Below the pieces are notes generated by a model. It made no database searches. It was not told the origin of the DNA and was given only the letters and a program-made list of their open reading frames with translations. The position numbers and the translations under genes are program-made. This document shows, piece after piece, positions 15,352 to 25,052 of a DNA stretch of 53,374 nt (the first letter of the stretch is position 1; every line of letters begins with the position of its first letter). The stretch is from positions 1 through 53,374 of the forward strand of contig NZ_AUJO01000023.1 in assembly GCF_000424265.1 (NCBI RefSeq). Direction: 5' to 3'. The stretch is from Butyrivibrio sp. WCD3002. Lineage in GTDB: Bacteria; Bacillota; Clostridia; Lachnospirales; Lachnospiraceae.

Positions 15352-16809
15352 TTACATATAGGCATTTTCTTTTCTCCTTTCCAAATCACGAATCATTTTT
15401 TCTCTTTCCAAAACAGTCAAGGGGTACTTTCCATAAACCAAAAATGCGAGAGCTCCACAAATAATTGGAATCACAGCCGTCAAATTTCCAAAGCACTGAA
15501 GCATTCCCTGTAAAGAATCCGGGCTTCCCAAATACTTACTTGCCTCCACCCTCGTTTCATATCCAAAAATAACCCAGAGGGCTCCAATAAATGCCAAACC
15601 TGATGATTTCTGTAACTCTGATAATAGTCTTGTAAAAGATTCTATAGTCGCATTCGCCGGCTTACCGGTCTTCCAAAGCGCATAATCCATCGTCTCCACA
15701 GCCAAAAGATTTCCCGGCAAAAACGCCATTCCACATCCAAACAGCAAAAACGCCAACATAGCAAAATAAAGATTTGAATTAAAGGTAAATTGGCCACAAA
15801 TTTGTAGAATCTCCATAACAACACCCATAAATATCGTAATTGCAATGGAGATCTTCATCCCTTTAACAGGATTTTTCTCCTTTTTACACAAGGCAGCAGA
15901 TGCCAATGTACCAAAAACAAAAGGGATAAACTCAACAATTCCAAGTATCATAGACAAATATGAAAACTTTCCTGTATCCAGATATCCAGTTTCAAACTCG
16001 TAGCAATAATTCCATTTCACATAGTACATAGCAATTAATGTAATTGTCACATAAATAAAACCCACAAAAAAATTCCCAATCTGATAGGTTACAAAGGGTT
16101 TGTTCTTCTTCACCATACGAAAAATATCCAGTGCGTGGAAGGTGACGTGTTTTCTGGTCTGTTTTAATATCTTATTCTCGTTTACAAGTACTACTCCTAT
16201 CAAAGAAAGAATCATGGAAACAAGAATCAGCACCATAACATACGTCCCAATTCCAGCGCGTTGATTTTCAAAATATTCTTTATAATGCTCTACAAATTGA
16301 AACATAAATATGAAAGGAATGACTGCTACAAATCCAACTAGTCTTGGCCACAGAATAAAAGAGATTCTTCGATTATAATCCATCGTCATGGTTTGAATTA
16401 GCGCACCGTTTACAAAAAACGAAGATCCAAAATCGTAGATTAAATAAAAACAAATAATATATGCAACCAAGGACTTCGGATCACTACATAAGGCTTTCGG
16501 AATATGAAAAATCATAAGGGAAGCAAAAGATACCATTCCTACGCCAAGAGCACAGAAAAATCTATATTGTTTTTTCCCTTTGGATACCACCCAGTCAATT
16601 AACCAACCTTGTATCAGATTTGTTGCCGCATCCAAAAGATGTAGAAAAGGAAGAAGCGTCGCCGTAATAAAAACACTTCCAAACATATCTTCAACCGGAA
16701 AATAATCCGTCAGATAAAATGCCAAAAAAGACGAAATCAAAACTTCACTTATCGTCTTTGTCAAAGACATCATGGATATTCCAATTATATTTTTCACTTC
16801 ATTTTTCAT
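15352..16809 (-). CDS. GPH-family sugar:cation symporter
   Basis: A 485-residue transporter with about 12 helices of the glycoside-pentoside-hexuronide family (MFS_2). LHLLDAATNLIQGWLIDWVV near 55-74 holds the cation-binding Asp helix of the family. These carriers import oligosaccharides with Na+ or H+. It is the last gene of the operon GH3-GH1-GH2-GPH, 4 bp after the beta-galactosidase gene, with AAGGAA before the ATG. The cargo is probably a beta-linked di- or oligosaccharide split by the enzymes upstream. Confidence 0.92.
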   Translation of the reverse strand: MKNEVKNIIGISMMSLTKTISEVLISSFLAFYLTDYFPVEDMFGSVFITATLLPFLHLLDAATNLIQGWLIDWVVSKGKKQYRFFCALGVGMVSFASLMIFHIPKALCSDPKSLVAYIICFYLIYDFGSSFFVNGALIQTMTMDYNRRISFILWPRLVGFVAVIPFIFMFQFVEHYKEYFENQRAGIGTYVMVLILVSMILSLIGVVLVNENKILKQTRKHVTFHALDIFRMVKKNKPFVTYQIGNFFVGFIYVTITLIAMYYVKWNYCYEFETGYLDTGKFSYLSMILGIVEFIPFVFGTLASAALCKKEKNPVKGMKISIAITIFMGVVMEILQICGQFTFNSNLYFAMLAFLLFGCGMAFLPGNLLAVETMDYALWKTGKPANATIESFTRLLSELQKSSGLAFIGALWVIFGYETRVEASKYLGSPDSLQGMLQCFGNLTAVIPIICGALAFLVYGKYPLTVLEREKMIRDLERRKENAYM

Positions 16810-16812
16810 GCT

Positions 16813-19800
16813 TTATTCCTTCGATATCACTTTCATCAAAAAATGAGTTACATATAATTCATTGGATTTTATACGATACTTATCATAAAAAGATTCCATT
16901 CCCGGCAGATCACCACCAACACCACTCATTTTTCCATAGATGTTTAACGTTGTTTCCTCGCCTCTTTGAAGTTCATAAATATGCTTTGCGTTCTCCAGAT
17001 TTTTTTTGGAATAATCCCAAGCAGAAAACTCCATTCCATCTTCGGACAAATTCCACACAAAAATATCATGTTGCTTTCCCTCCAAAGACAAAAAGCGCAC
17101 ATCACAATGATTTCCATTTTCTTGCGGTCGCAAATACATATGACTCATATCCGATAGTCCTTTTTCATACAAACCTAAAAGTGCACTTTCTTTCCGATCT
17201 ATATAATTTTCATGGGGTCCACGACCATACCACCGGCAGCGTTCAAATGTCTCTTGAAAAGAAAAAGAAACTCCCGTTGCTACAACATCTTTTCTTTTGG
17301 TTTTTACTTTTACCAAAACTTCATAATATCCATTTTTATAGTCCGTAATCTCTGTTTCCAATTTATTGCAAAAAGGATGTCCATAAACCGTTTGAATGCT
17401 TCGTTTTCCGACTTCATTTTTTGTTATTTGATTCAGAATACAGAGTCTTTTATTAGCAGCATCCCACTGTCTTACCAAAACAGTGTTTTCCAGCTGAGGT
17501 ACAAAATGCCCTAAATCAATGTTATTGTCTGTTGCCACTCTGGACAGCTCCAGATTCATAACTCCATTTGCCATTTGAAAACCCAGGTCTTTATGTACCA
17601 AAGTCGCTTCCCGGTCACTTTTTCCAACATCCGGTTTAACCAAGTGAAATGGACGAATCACAAACTGTGACACAGCCACAGCACTTCTTTCCAATTCATT
17701 TTCATCTTTTGGAAAAAAATAAAAATTGACAATAATTTCTCCATCTTTTGGAAACTCCTGTCTTCTTATTTCTTCCAAAATAATCGTTTTTTGCTTTCCC
17801 GGCAGTATTCCCTGTAACTTCTCTTCTTCTATTTTTTTCTTCAAAACCGGAACTCCGTTGCAACATAGTTCCCAGATCAAATCATAGAACGGCAAGACAG
17901 AACAAAACATTTGATGATTATAAATATGAAAACATCCGCTTTTTGGATGAGTGCTTCTAACATCCAGCCACTGATAGCATTTTTTTACCTCATATGCGTC
18001 CGGATGAAAACTTCTGTCTGCAAACAATATTCCGTTGCCACAAAAAGCTCCATCACTCTTCTTATCCTTCTTTTTCTTAAATCCATCTTCGGAGTAGGTT
18101 TCTTCAAAATCTATCCCGTATAAATACCGATTTTCTCCATCTTTCTTTACACAGATAGCCTGATCCACAAAATCCCATATAAAACCGCCACACATGTGAG
18201 GATATTTTTCAAACGCTTTTGTGTATTCAGAAAAATTACCCAAACTGTTTCCCATTGCATGGGCGTATTCGCAAAGCACCACCGGCATTTCCTCGTACAA
18301 ATCACAGGTAATATCTTTGTTGTCCGCCGCCAATGAATTCATTACACCATCCATCAACCCTACAATTGCTTCCTTATGGCACAACTGATCTAAGGTTTCT
18401 TCTGTTGGATACATACGGCTTAAAAAATCCGTGCATTCCTTATCATGCATCCCTTCATAGTGAAAAGGTCTGGTTCCGTCTAACGCCCCACCTCTGGCAC
18501 GCATTTTTTTGAATACATCTCCCATACCGGCTTCATTTCCAAGACTCCAAATAATGACGCAGGGATGATTGCGGTCCCGCAAAATCATTCTCTCAATACG
18601 ATCCACACAAGGAACTTCCCACTCTTTTTTTGACATAGGAAGGATTCTCCGAACTCCGTGAGACTCCAAATCAGTTTCATCCATAACCAAAATTCCGTAT
18701 TGGTCACAAAGACGATAAAACAAAGGATTATTGGGATAATGACTGGTACGCACTGCATTGATATTCAATTCTTTTAAAATTCGAATATCCTCCATATAAC
18801 GTTCTTCGCTAAGGGTCCAGCCGGTCTTGGGGTCAAAGTCATGTCTGTTGACACCTTTTAAAATTAGTCGTTTCCCGTTTAAGTACAGTATGTTGTCTTT
18901 TATTTTTATTTCTCGGAATCCAAACTTTTCCTCTTTGAAATAAATCTTTTCCCCGACATTCCATCGTATTTGTACATCATATAGCTTTGGGGATTCATGG
19001 CTCCATAACAGTGGAGCCACCTCCCCTTTCATTTTGAAAAACGTTTTTCCTTTTTTTAACGTCACCGATGCTTTTTGCAGAAATTCCAGTTCGGAAATCT
19101 CCACTTCTACTTCAGTGACCTGATTATCCCAGACAGACTCAAAATACAATTCGATTTGAAAATCACAAGGCACCTTTGTATCCCACATCAAATCTTTCTG
19201 CCACTTTGTGGGAAAAGAAGCATGCATAAAATAGTCACGCACCGTCACCTTTGGTTCCCAATACAAAAACACATCCCTATAAATTCCACTGAAGAACCAC
19301 ATGTCCTGATCTTCAAGATAAGTGCCATCGCTATATCGATATACAATGGCTGTCACTTGATTTTCTCCCGGTTTCAAATAGTCCGATACCTGAAACTCAT
19401 GTGGTGTCATAGAACCTTGAGAATAGCCTACGTATTTCCCGTTTACATAGACTTCCAAAGCTGATTTCACTGCTCCAAAATGCAAATAAACATTTTTATC
19501 CTTCCAAGCCTCCTCGTAAGAAAAACTTCTTCGATACACTCCAATCTCCTGAAGTTTTTCGCTTATATGGGGAATATTCCCTTTTTGCGTGTCGATTGCC
19601 TGGGGATAAGAAGATGCAAAATAATAGGGCGAACCATATCCTTGGAGTTGCCACACTCTTGGCACAACAATATCATCCCAGGCACTGTCATCATAAGTAT
19701 CACAAGCATACTCTTTTTTCACATTACATCCCTGAATATACAAAAACTTCCATTTCCCGTTTAGGGATGTCTGATTCTCATTCTCACCAAAATCTGCTGG

Positions 19801-19884
19801 ATGAACTTCCTTTGGAAAAGACAGGACATGACCATCTTCTTTATTCTCTTTTATAAATGTGATATCTTCCCATTTTTTATTCAT
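16813..19884 (-). CDS. lacZ: beta-galactosidase (GH2, LacZ type)
   Basis: 1023 residues, the full length of LacZ-type GH2 enzymes: sugar-binding jelly roll (about 40-220), Ig-like domain (220-330), TIM barrel (330-620), second Ig-like (about 620-730) and beta-sandwich domain 5 (740-1010). Catalytic residues are intact: acid/base Glu in IIWSLGNEAGMG near 450 and nucleophile Glu in VLCEYAHAMGNSLG near 538. GVNRHDFDPKTGW and RTSHYPNNPLF are further LacZ signatures. No signal peptide, so it acts in the cytoplasm on imported sugar. It starts 4 bp after the GH1 stop and probably relies on translational coupling, as its own ribosome site is weak. It could prefer other beta-galactosides than lactose. 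Confidence 0.94.
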   Translation of the reverse strand: MNKKWEDITFIKENKEDGHVLSFPKEVHPADFGENENQTSLNGKWKFLYIQGCNVKKEYACDTYDDSAWDDIVVPRVWQLQGYGSPYYFASSYPQAIDTQKGNIPHISEKLQEIGVYRRSFSYEEAWKDKNVYLHFGAVKSALEVYVNGKYVGYSQGSMTPHEFQVSDYLKPGENQVTAIVYRYSDGTYLEDQDMWFFSGIYRDVFLYWEPKVTVRDYFMHASFPTKWQKDLMWDTKVPCDFQIELYFESVWDNQVTEVEVEISELEFLQKASVTLKKGKTFFKMKGEVAPLLWSHESPKLYDVQIRWNVGEKIYFKEEKFGFREIKIKDNILYLNGKRLILKGVNRHDFDPKTGWTLSEERYMEDIRILKELNINAVRTSHYPNNPLFYRLCDQYGILVMDETDLESHGVRRILPMSKKEWEVPCVDRIERMILRDRNHPCVIIWSLGNEAGMGDVFKKMRARGGALDGTRPFHYEGMHDKECTDFLSRMYPTEETLDQLCHKEAIVGLMDGVMNSLAADNKDITCDLYEEMPVVLCEYAHAMGNSLGNFSEYTKAFEKYPHMCGGFIWDFVDQAICVKKDGENRYLYGIDFEETYSEDGFKKKKDKKSDGAFCGNGILFADRSFHPDAYEVKKCYQWLDVRSTHPKSGCFHIYNHQMFCSVLPFYDLIWELCCNGVPVLKKKIEEEKLQGILPGKQKTIILEEIRRQEFPKDGEIIVNFYFFPKDENELERSAVAVSQFVIRPFHLVKPDVGKSDREATLVHKDLGFQMANGVMNLELSRVATDNNIDLGHFVPQLENTVLVRQWDAANKRLCILNQITKNEVGKRSIQTVYGHPFCNKLETEITDYKNGYYEVLVKVKTKRKDVVATGVSFSFQETFERCRWYGRGPHENYIDRKESALLGLYEKGLSDMSHMYLRPQENGNHCDVRFLSLEGKQHDIFVWNLSEDGMEFSAWDYSKKNLENAKHIYELQRGEETTLNIYGKMSGVGGDLPGMESFYDKYRIKSNELYVTHFLMKVISKE

Positions 19885-19888
19885 TTAC

Positions 19889-21205
19889 TTATATTGTTTC
19901 TCCGTTTGATTCAATAATCTTTTTATACTCATAAGCAGAATCTTTGAGAATCCGCTTTTGAGTACGAAAATCCACGTAAATTAAACCAAATCTTGGGTCG
20001 TAACCCTCTGCCCATTCGAAGTTATCAATAATGGACCAATGCTGATACCCAATAACCTCATATCCTTCATTAACCGCTCTTTTTAATTCACTTAAATAGC
20101 GATGGATAAAATCCACTCTTTGCGGATCATGTACCTTCCCGTCCAACTGCTCGAAGTCCAGATTTGCCATACCATTTTCCGTAATCATAATTGGGAGTCC
20201 ATAACGTTCTGACATAAATCGAATTGCCCAATATAAAACCCTTTCATCAATGACCCATCCCAATTGAGTTCTGGGAATTCCAGGCTTCGGATCATGTTTT
20301 TCCTTTGTCCAATCCTGATCATTGGATGGTGCATAAACATTCAATCCCAAAAAATCCAAAGGCTGATGGATTTCATCCATATGTTTCGTTTTGGTACGAA
20401 AGATTCCAAAGGCATTTTCTTTTTCCCCCTTCAGAATCGGATCAAACCACCATTTATTGCTCATAACACCAATCGTAGATTCAAAAGACAATCTTCTGGC
20501 TTCTTCTATTGCCTCCACAGAATCATTCTCTGGAACATAGGCTGCTGTTGCCATGGCAATTCCAACTTTTGGCTTTTTTACAGCATTTGCTCGAATGGTT
20601 TTCACCGCAACTCCATGGCAGCGCATACAGTTTTCCGATATTCTTGCAAGGGCAAGCGGTCTCTTATGAAAAGGTGCATGAGCTCCCTGTAAATGACCAT
20701 TCATAATAAAACACTGAGGTTCATTAATTGTCATCCAATAAGCTACGCGATCAGAAAATGCCCGAACTACCACTTCCGTATATTCACGAAAATAATCTAC
20801 AATCTTATTAGTGTACCAGCCTCCCATATCCTGCATCCAAACCGGCAAATCCCAGTGAAAGATCGTAATCATAGGTTCGATATCATTTGCAATCAATTCG
20901 TCTATTAATTGGTTGTAAAATGCAATTCCCTTCTCATTTACCATTCCGGGTTTTGGAATAATACGAGACCAGCTTAGAGAAAATCGATAGGACTTCAAAC
21001 CGATTTCCTTCATCAATGCCACATCTTCTTTCCAATGATGATAATGATCACAGGAAGTGTGACAATCTTCTCCATTTTTAATCTTTTTGGAGGGCGCCAC
21101 GTCCCAAATACTTGGTGTTCTTCCATCCTCATTCCAAGCCCCTTCTATCTGTGGTGCCGCAGACGCAGCTCCCCATAAGAAGTTTTCATTAAATACATTT
21201 GGCAT
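19889..21205 (-). CDS. beta-glucosidase (GH1)
   Basis: About 438 residues from the ATG at 21205, chosen because AAAGAGGAG ends six bases upstream; an earlier ATG at 21223 lacks a site. It is a single TIM barrel. FLWGAASAAPQIEGAWNEDG is the GH1 N-terminal signature, TINEPQCF near 163 holds the acid/base Glu and ITENGMA near 342 the nucleophile Glu. There is no phospho-sugar loop that I can identify, so it is more likely a plain beta-glucosidase or galactosidase than a 6-phospho enzyme, which fits the GPH rather than PTS transporters nearby. It is cytoplasmic, in an operon between GH3 and GH2. Confidence 0.93.
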   Translation of the reverse strand: MPNVFNENFLWGAASAAPQIEGAWNEDGRTPSIWDVAPSKKIKNGEDCHTSCDHYHHWKEDVALMKEIGLKSYRFSLSWSRIIPKPGMVNEKGIAFYNQLIDELIANDIEPMITIFHWDLPVWMQDMGGWYTNKIVDYFREYTEVVVRAFSDRVAYWMTINEPQCFIMNGHLQGAHAPFHKRPLALARISENCMRCHGVAVKTIRANAVKKPKVGIAMATAAYVPENDSVEAIEEARRLSFESTIGVMSNKWWFDPILKGEKENAFGIFRTKTKHMDEIHQPLDFLGLNVYAPSNDQDWTKEKHDPKPGIPRTQLGWVIDERVLYWAIRFMSERYGLPIMITENGMANLDFEQLDGKVHDPQRVDFIHRYLSELKRAVNEGYEVIGYQHWSIIDNFEWAEGYDPRFGLIYVDFRTQKRILKDSAYEYKKIIESNGETI

Positions 21206-21247
21206 ATTCTTCTCCTCTTTCATATTTTGAGTTATTATTTCAACTTT

Positions 21248-23707
21248 CTATCCTACATAATCGCTCTTCATTACAAGACGCAGGATTCGTTCTACGCTAA
21301 TTTGTGCTGCCTTTCGATTCAATCGTCCTGTCTTTAAATCATTTAACAATTGCTTCACTGCAGAACCATCCCCAGGCATAATCAAATCATTTCCGTTATT
21401 CGCACATTGATAATAATCACCTTTTCCCTTTGTGATGGCACCCCAGTCTGTCATAACCACTCCGCTGTATCCCCATTCTTTTCGAAGTACATTCATCAAC
21501 AATTCATTATGATTTGCAGTATATGTACCGTTTAATTTGTTATAGGATGTCATCAACGACCATGGATTACTCTCACGAATTGCAATTTCAAATCCCTTTA
21601 AGTAGATTTCTCTCAAAGCCCGTTCTCCAATATTAGATGACATATACTCTCGTTCTGTTTCCTGATTGTTGGCGCAAAAATGTTTTATTGTCACGCCCAC
21701 TCCACCTAAGTGCTGCACTCCATCAATAATTGACGCCGCCATATAACCGGACAACAAAGGATCTTCCGATGCATACTCAAAGTTTCTACCGCACAGTGGG
21801 TTCTTTTGAATATTTATAGCCGGTGCAAGCCACAATGTAATTCCATATTTTTTCATTTCACGTCCAACAGCATCGCCAACCTTGTAAATCAACTCTCGAT
21901 TCCAAGTTTGTGTTCTTACCGTAGTAGAGGGAAAAGCCGTCGTAAACTGACAAATCATTCGATCTCTCTTGGGATTTCCTACAGCAATCCATTCCATTTT
22001 CGGCAAAAAACCATAACTCCAATTTTCAGGGAGATGAAGATAACTTTTTTCCATTCCTCCTTTTGTAATTAGAGACTGTGGAGTCAGATTTAAGCCTGCC
22101 GGTCCATCCGCCATGTTAATACTAGGCAATTTATGCTTTTTCCAAAGGATATTTGAAGTTCTTCCTACGGTTCCCGGTGTACGAACGTAGCCATAGCTAA
22201 CGACCGATCCTCCAACCAGCATGGTACACAGCTCTTCATCTGTCAGATTTAAAACGCGGTTCGAAGGTATTACTCCTTCTGATTGATGTTCTGAAATGTA
22301 AGAATCAAATACTGAAGTGTCAATCTCTAATAAAGGAAGTTCACGATTCTCAATAAAACTATTCTCAAAAATCTTCTCATCGAATTTCACTTTACATGAG
22401 TTCAACGGCTCTACTTTTTTGAGTAAACAAGCTTGCTGAACCACAGCAATCGTAATTGCATTTAAATTATCAGCCGAAGTCCCTTCAAAGAAAACATACT
22501 CTCCGGATAGTAAATATTCCCCATGCATATCGGCTTGATAAGTAACCAAATCCTTCAAGGATACTTCAATTTCTAAGATTTCCTCTTCTCCGGGATTCAG
22601 TTTCTTGGTTTTTCCATAACCAGCCAATTCTTTCATCACCTGATATATATCTGCAGAAGGCTTGCGAACATATATTTCCACTACATCTTTTCCGGAATAA
22701 ACTGCACCGGTGTTCTTTACACAAATGCGAAAAACAAGTTTGGTCCCCTTCTGCTTAACATCCAAGTAACAATGTTCAAATGTTGTATACGACATACCAT
22801 ATCCAAAGGCAAACCTTGGCTCTATATGATTTGCGTGAAACCATCGATAACCAACGTAGATACCCTCTTTAAAGTTTGCTTCCTTGGAATTCTCTCCCAA
22901 AAAGCCGTATTCATCAGCTCCAGGGAAATCATAATAATCTTTTGCCCATGTTGCAGTAAGACGACCACTGGGAGATTCATTCCCCAGCAAAATATCTGCT
23001 ACCGCATTTCCTGCCTCTTCTCCCGGCTGACCAATATACAATAAAGCATCCGGTTTCGTTTCTTCCCTATCCATAAAAGAACAGTCAACACTTCCACCAC
23101 TGTTAATCAAAACTACAACCTTCTTATAATGCTTCTTCAAAAAAGAAATGGAATCTACTTCCGTACGTGATAAAAAGTAATCTCCCTCTTCCAGTTTTCT
23201 GTCGCCACCTTCACCGGCTTGTCTTGCAACAATATAGATTGCGACGTCACATTCCTCTTTCACATGCTTCTCGCATATTTCATCCCCTACAGGAAAAACG
23301 AAGTGATGCTTATCAATCTCTCGAAACATATCCATCACATTCCACAGATGATATCCGCGAATATGTTCTTCCACATCATCCTTCCACGCCTTACGCTTCC
23401 TTTTATATTTCTCGTCAAATTCGTCTATCCAAAGAGAAGATTCTATTTTTACTCCAGCATTTTTTAGTCCCTGCTCTATCGTTACTTTTTGACGTCCCTT
23501 TGTTTCTCCGCTTCCGGTTCCGCCAAAAACAGTCATTCTTGCTCCGGTACCAAACAAAGCAACGGTTCTTTCCTGAAGAGGTAGAACTCCATTGTTGTAC
23601 AGCAGCACAAAACCCTCTTCTGCCACTTGTCTGGATAATAAGCGATTTTCTTTTTCCAATTGACTTTCTTCATCATTATTCGGTGATACGACAATAAAAT
23701 CTTTCAT
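21248..23707 (-). CDS. beta-glucosidase-like GH3 with reversed domain order
   Basis: 819 residues without a signal peptide. The GH3 C-terminal (alpha/beta sandwich) domain comes first (about 20-300: EGFVLLYNNGVLPLQERTVA, GEGGDRKL), then a fibronectin-III-like domain (about 320-420). The GH3 N-terminal barrel follows in the second half (about 480-800) with NFEYASEDPLLSG, IKHFCANNQE and nucleophile Asp in SGVVMTDWGA near 753. This swapped order is known from Butyrivibrio and Ruminococcus beta-glucosidases. It is the first gene of the operon, facing the AraC regulator, with GGAAGG before the ATG. The substrate is likely a beta-glucoside; beta-xylosidase activity is possible. Confidence 0.92.
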   Translation of the reverse strand: MKDFIVVSPNNDEESQLEKENRLLSRQVAEEGFVLLYNNGVLPLQERTVALFGTGARMTVFGGTGSGETKGRQKVTIEQGLKNAGVKIESSLWIDEFDEKYKRKRKAWKDDVEEHIRGYHLWNVMDMFREIDKHHFVFPVGDEICEKHVKEECDVAIYIVARQAGEGGDRKLEEGDYFLSRTEVDSISFLKKHYKKVVVLINSGGSVDCSFMDREETKPDALLYIGQPGEEAGNAVADILLGNESPSGRLTATWAKDYYDFPGADEYGFLGENSKEANFKEGIYVGYRWFHANHIEPRFAFGYGMSYTTFEHCYLDVKQKGTKLVFRICVKNTGAVYSGKDVVEIYVRKPSADIYQVMKELAGYGKTKKLNPGEEEILEIEVSLKDLVTYQADMHGEYLLSGEYVFFEGTSADNLNAITIAVVQQACLLKKVEPLNSCKVKFDEKIFENSFIENRELPLLEIDTSVFDSYISEHQSEGVIPSNRVLNLTDEELCTMLVGGSVVSYGYVRTPGTVGRTSNILWKKHKLPSINMADGPAGLNLTPQSLITKGGMEKSYLHLPENWSYGFLPKMEWIAVGNPKRDRMICQFTTAFPSTTVRTQTWNRELIYKVGDAVGREMKKYGITLWLAPAINIQKNPLCGRNFEYASEDPLLSGYMAASIIDGVQHLGGVGVTIKHFCANNQETEREYMSSNIGERALREIYLKGFEIAIRESNPWSLMTSYNKLNGTYTANHNELLMNVLRKEWGYSGVVMTDWGAITKGKGDYYQCANNGNDLIMPGDGSAVKQLLNDLKTGRLNRKAAQISVERILRLVMKSDYVG

Positions 23708-23779
23708 CTTCTAACCTTCCTGCTTCTACATAATCTATGTTCTTTAATCATAAGATACTTGATTCCCCCATGTTGATAA

Positions 23780-23811
23780 TGTAAAATTATCTTTAGAATT
23801 GTAATTTATAT
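23780..23811. promoter_or_regulatory. direct-repeat operator (20-bp spacing), probable AraC site
   Basis: TGTAAAATTAT at 23780 and TGTAATTTATA at 23800 form two direct repeats exactly 20 bp apart in the gap between GH3 and the AraC gene. The same pair with the same spacing and orientation recurs at 26515 before the second GPH transporter. This is the usual geometry of an AraC dimer. The site lies about 75 bp before GH3 and 24 bp before the regulator's own start, so it may activate one and repress the other. Confidence 0.7.
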
Positions 23812-23834
23812 TTTATTGAGGTGACGTAATACTT

Positions 23835-25031
23835 ATGAATTATAATGATTTTTGCCAACTATTCTATGCCGCCCACAATATACCAATTGCTTATTTTAAA
23901 GATGGTCAATTTATATCATTCTGTGGCTATCCGGATTATTTTTCACCAAGCATCCGGATTTTCGACCAATTATCTGCTTCCAACAAAATAATAACAACCT
24001 CCTTAGCTGATGATAATTGCTACTATGGTCTGGTACAGTTGAACGCAGGCAAAGACACTTCTCTTTTGATTGGTCCTGTTATTTCTTCCATGCTTAATGA
24101 AGAAATCATTCATAGTTTTATGAGAGCACACAGCATCCCTCCCGGCCAAAAAAATAAACTTGCTGATGATTTAAATCGACTGGCCCGAGTAAGCTATCAC
24201 CAATTCACCAACATTCTTTCTATGGTTTTTTTTACAATACACAGGAAAAAGCCCGCATTAGAAGATTTGTTCTCCATAGCAAATCCCAATCTAAAAAAAG
24301 ATATTGCCAAAAAAGTATCCCATTCCTCCTATGAAGCAAGGGAAGAGCAAAATATTCACGGTACCTATGTGCTGGAACAACAAATACTAAGCTACGTAAA
24401 ATCAGGTAATGTAGCTCAGTTGGAAAACTTTTTATTGCAACATGTAAAAAACCAACCCTTGTCAGAAGGAACTGTTGGTGATTCTCCACTTCGGCAGGCA
24501 AAGAATATTTTTCTTGGTCAGGTTGCAACGATTGGAAAATTTGCGGCTATACCGGCAGGGTTAGATATAGAATTAACTTACCAGTTAATCGACCAGTACT
24601 CCTTGGAATGTGAACGCTTGCATACTATCTTTGATATTACTTCACTTCAATATAATATGCTGGTTGACTTCACCAAACGCATCTCAGAAAAAATGACTCC
24701 TTCTGGCTTAAGTAAAGATGTGTACACCTGCATTCAATTTGTAAACGGACACGTGAATGAAAACATATCTGTTGATGACGTCAGTAATCATATTCATCGA
24801 AGTCGATCCTACACACTTTCCCATTTCAAAGAAGAGCTGGGGTTCAACTTAGGAGAGTACATTACACACGCAAAAATCCAAGAAGCAAAAAGTTTACTTA
24901 CATTCACCGATAAATCTCTTAGTGAAATCAGCAACTATCTTTGTTTTTCCAGTCAATCTTATTTTCAGAATGTGTTTAAAAAGATTGCCGGCGAAACACC
25001 CCTTACTTATAGAAAAAAGACACAGAAGTAA
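23835..25031 (+). CDS. AraC-family regulator of the beta-glycoside locus
   Basis: 398 residues. The N-terminal about 165 residues form a sensor-like domain that begins NDFCQLFYAAHNIPIAYFKD. A helical middle carries LRQAKNIFLGQVATIGKFA. The C-terminal AraC double helix-turn-helix lies at about 295-395 (NENISVDDVSNHIHRSRSY, LSEISNYLCFSSQSYFQNVF). It is divergent from the GH3-GH1-GH2-GPH operon and convergent with a second GPH gene. A paralogue with the same architecture is at 42092-43285. It probably senses a sugar and activates both transporters and the hydrolases. Confidence 0.9.
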   Translation: MNYNDFCQLFYAAHNIPIAYFKDGQFISFCGYPDYFSPSIRIFDQLSASNKIITTSLADDNCYYGLVQLNAGKDTSLLIGPVISSMLNEEIIHSFMRAHSIPPGQKNKLADDLNRLARVSYHQFTNILSMVFFTIHRKKPALEDLFSIANPNLKKDIAKKVSHSSYEAREEQNIHGTYVLEQQILSYVKSGNVAQLENFLLQHVKNQPLSEGTVGDSPLRQAKNIFLGQVATIGKFAAIPAGLDIELTYQLIDQYSLECERLHTIFDITSLQYNMLVDFTKRISEKMTPSGLSKDVYTCIQFVNGHVNENISVDDVSNHIHRSRSYTLSHFKEELGFNLGEYITHAKIQEAKSLLTFTDKSLSEISNYLCFSSQSYFQNVFKKIAGETPLTYRKKTQK

Positions 25032-25049
25032 TCTACTTCTGTGTCTTTT
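25015..25049. terminator. bidirectional intrinsic terminator
   Basis: A 16-bp perfect stem, AAAAGACACAGAAGTA at 25015-25030 and its complement at 25034-25049, with a three-base loop and A/T runs on both sides. It serves both the AraC gene and the convergent GPH gene, whose stops are only 21 bp apart. Its left arm also encodes the last residues of the AraC protein. Confidence 0.9.
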
Positions 25050-25052
25050 GCC

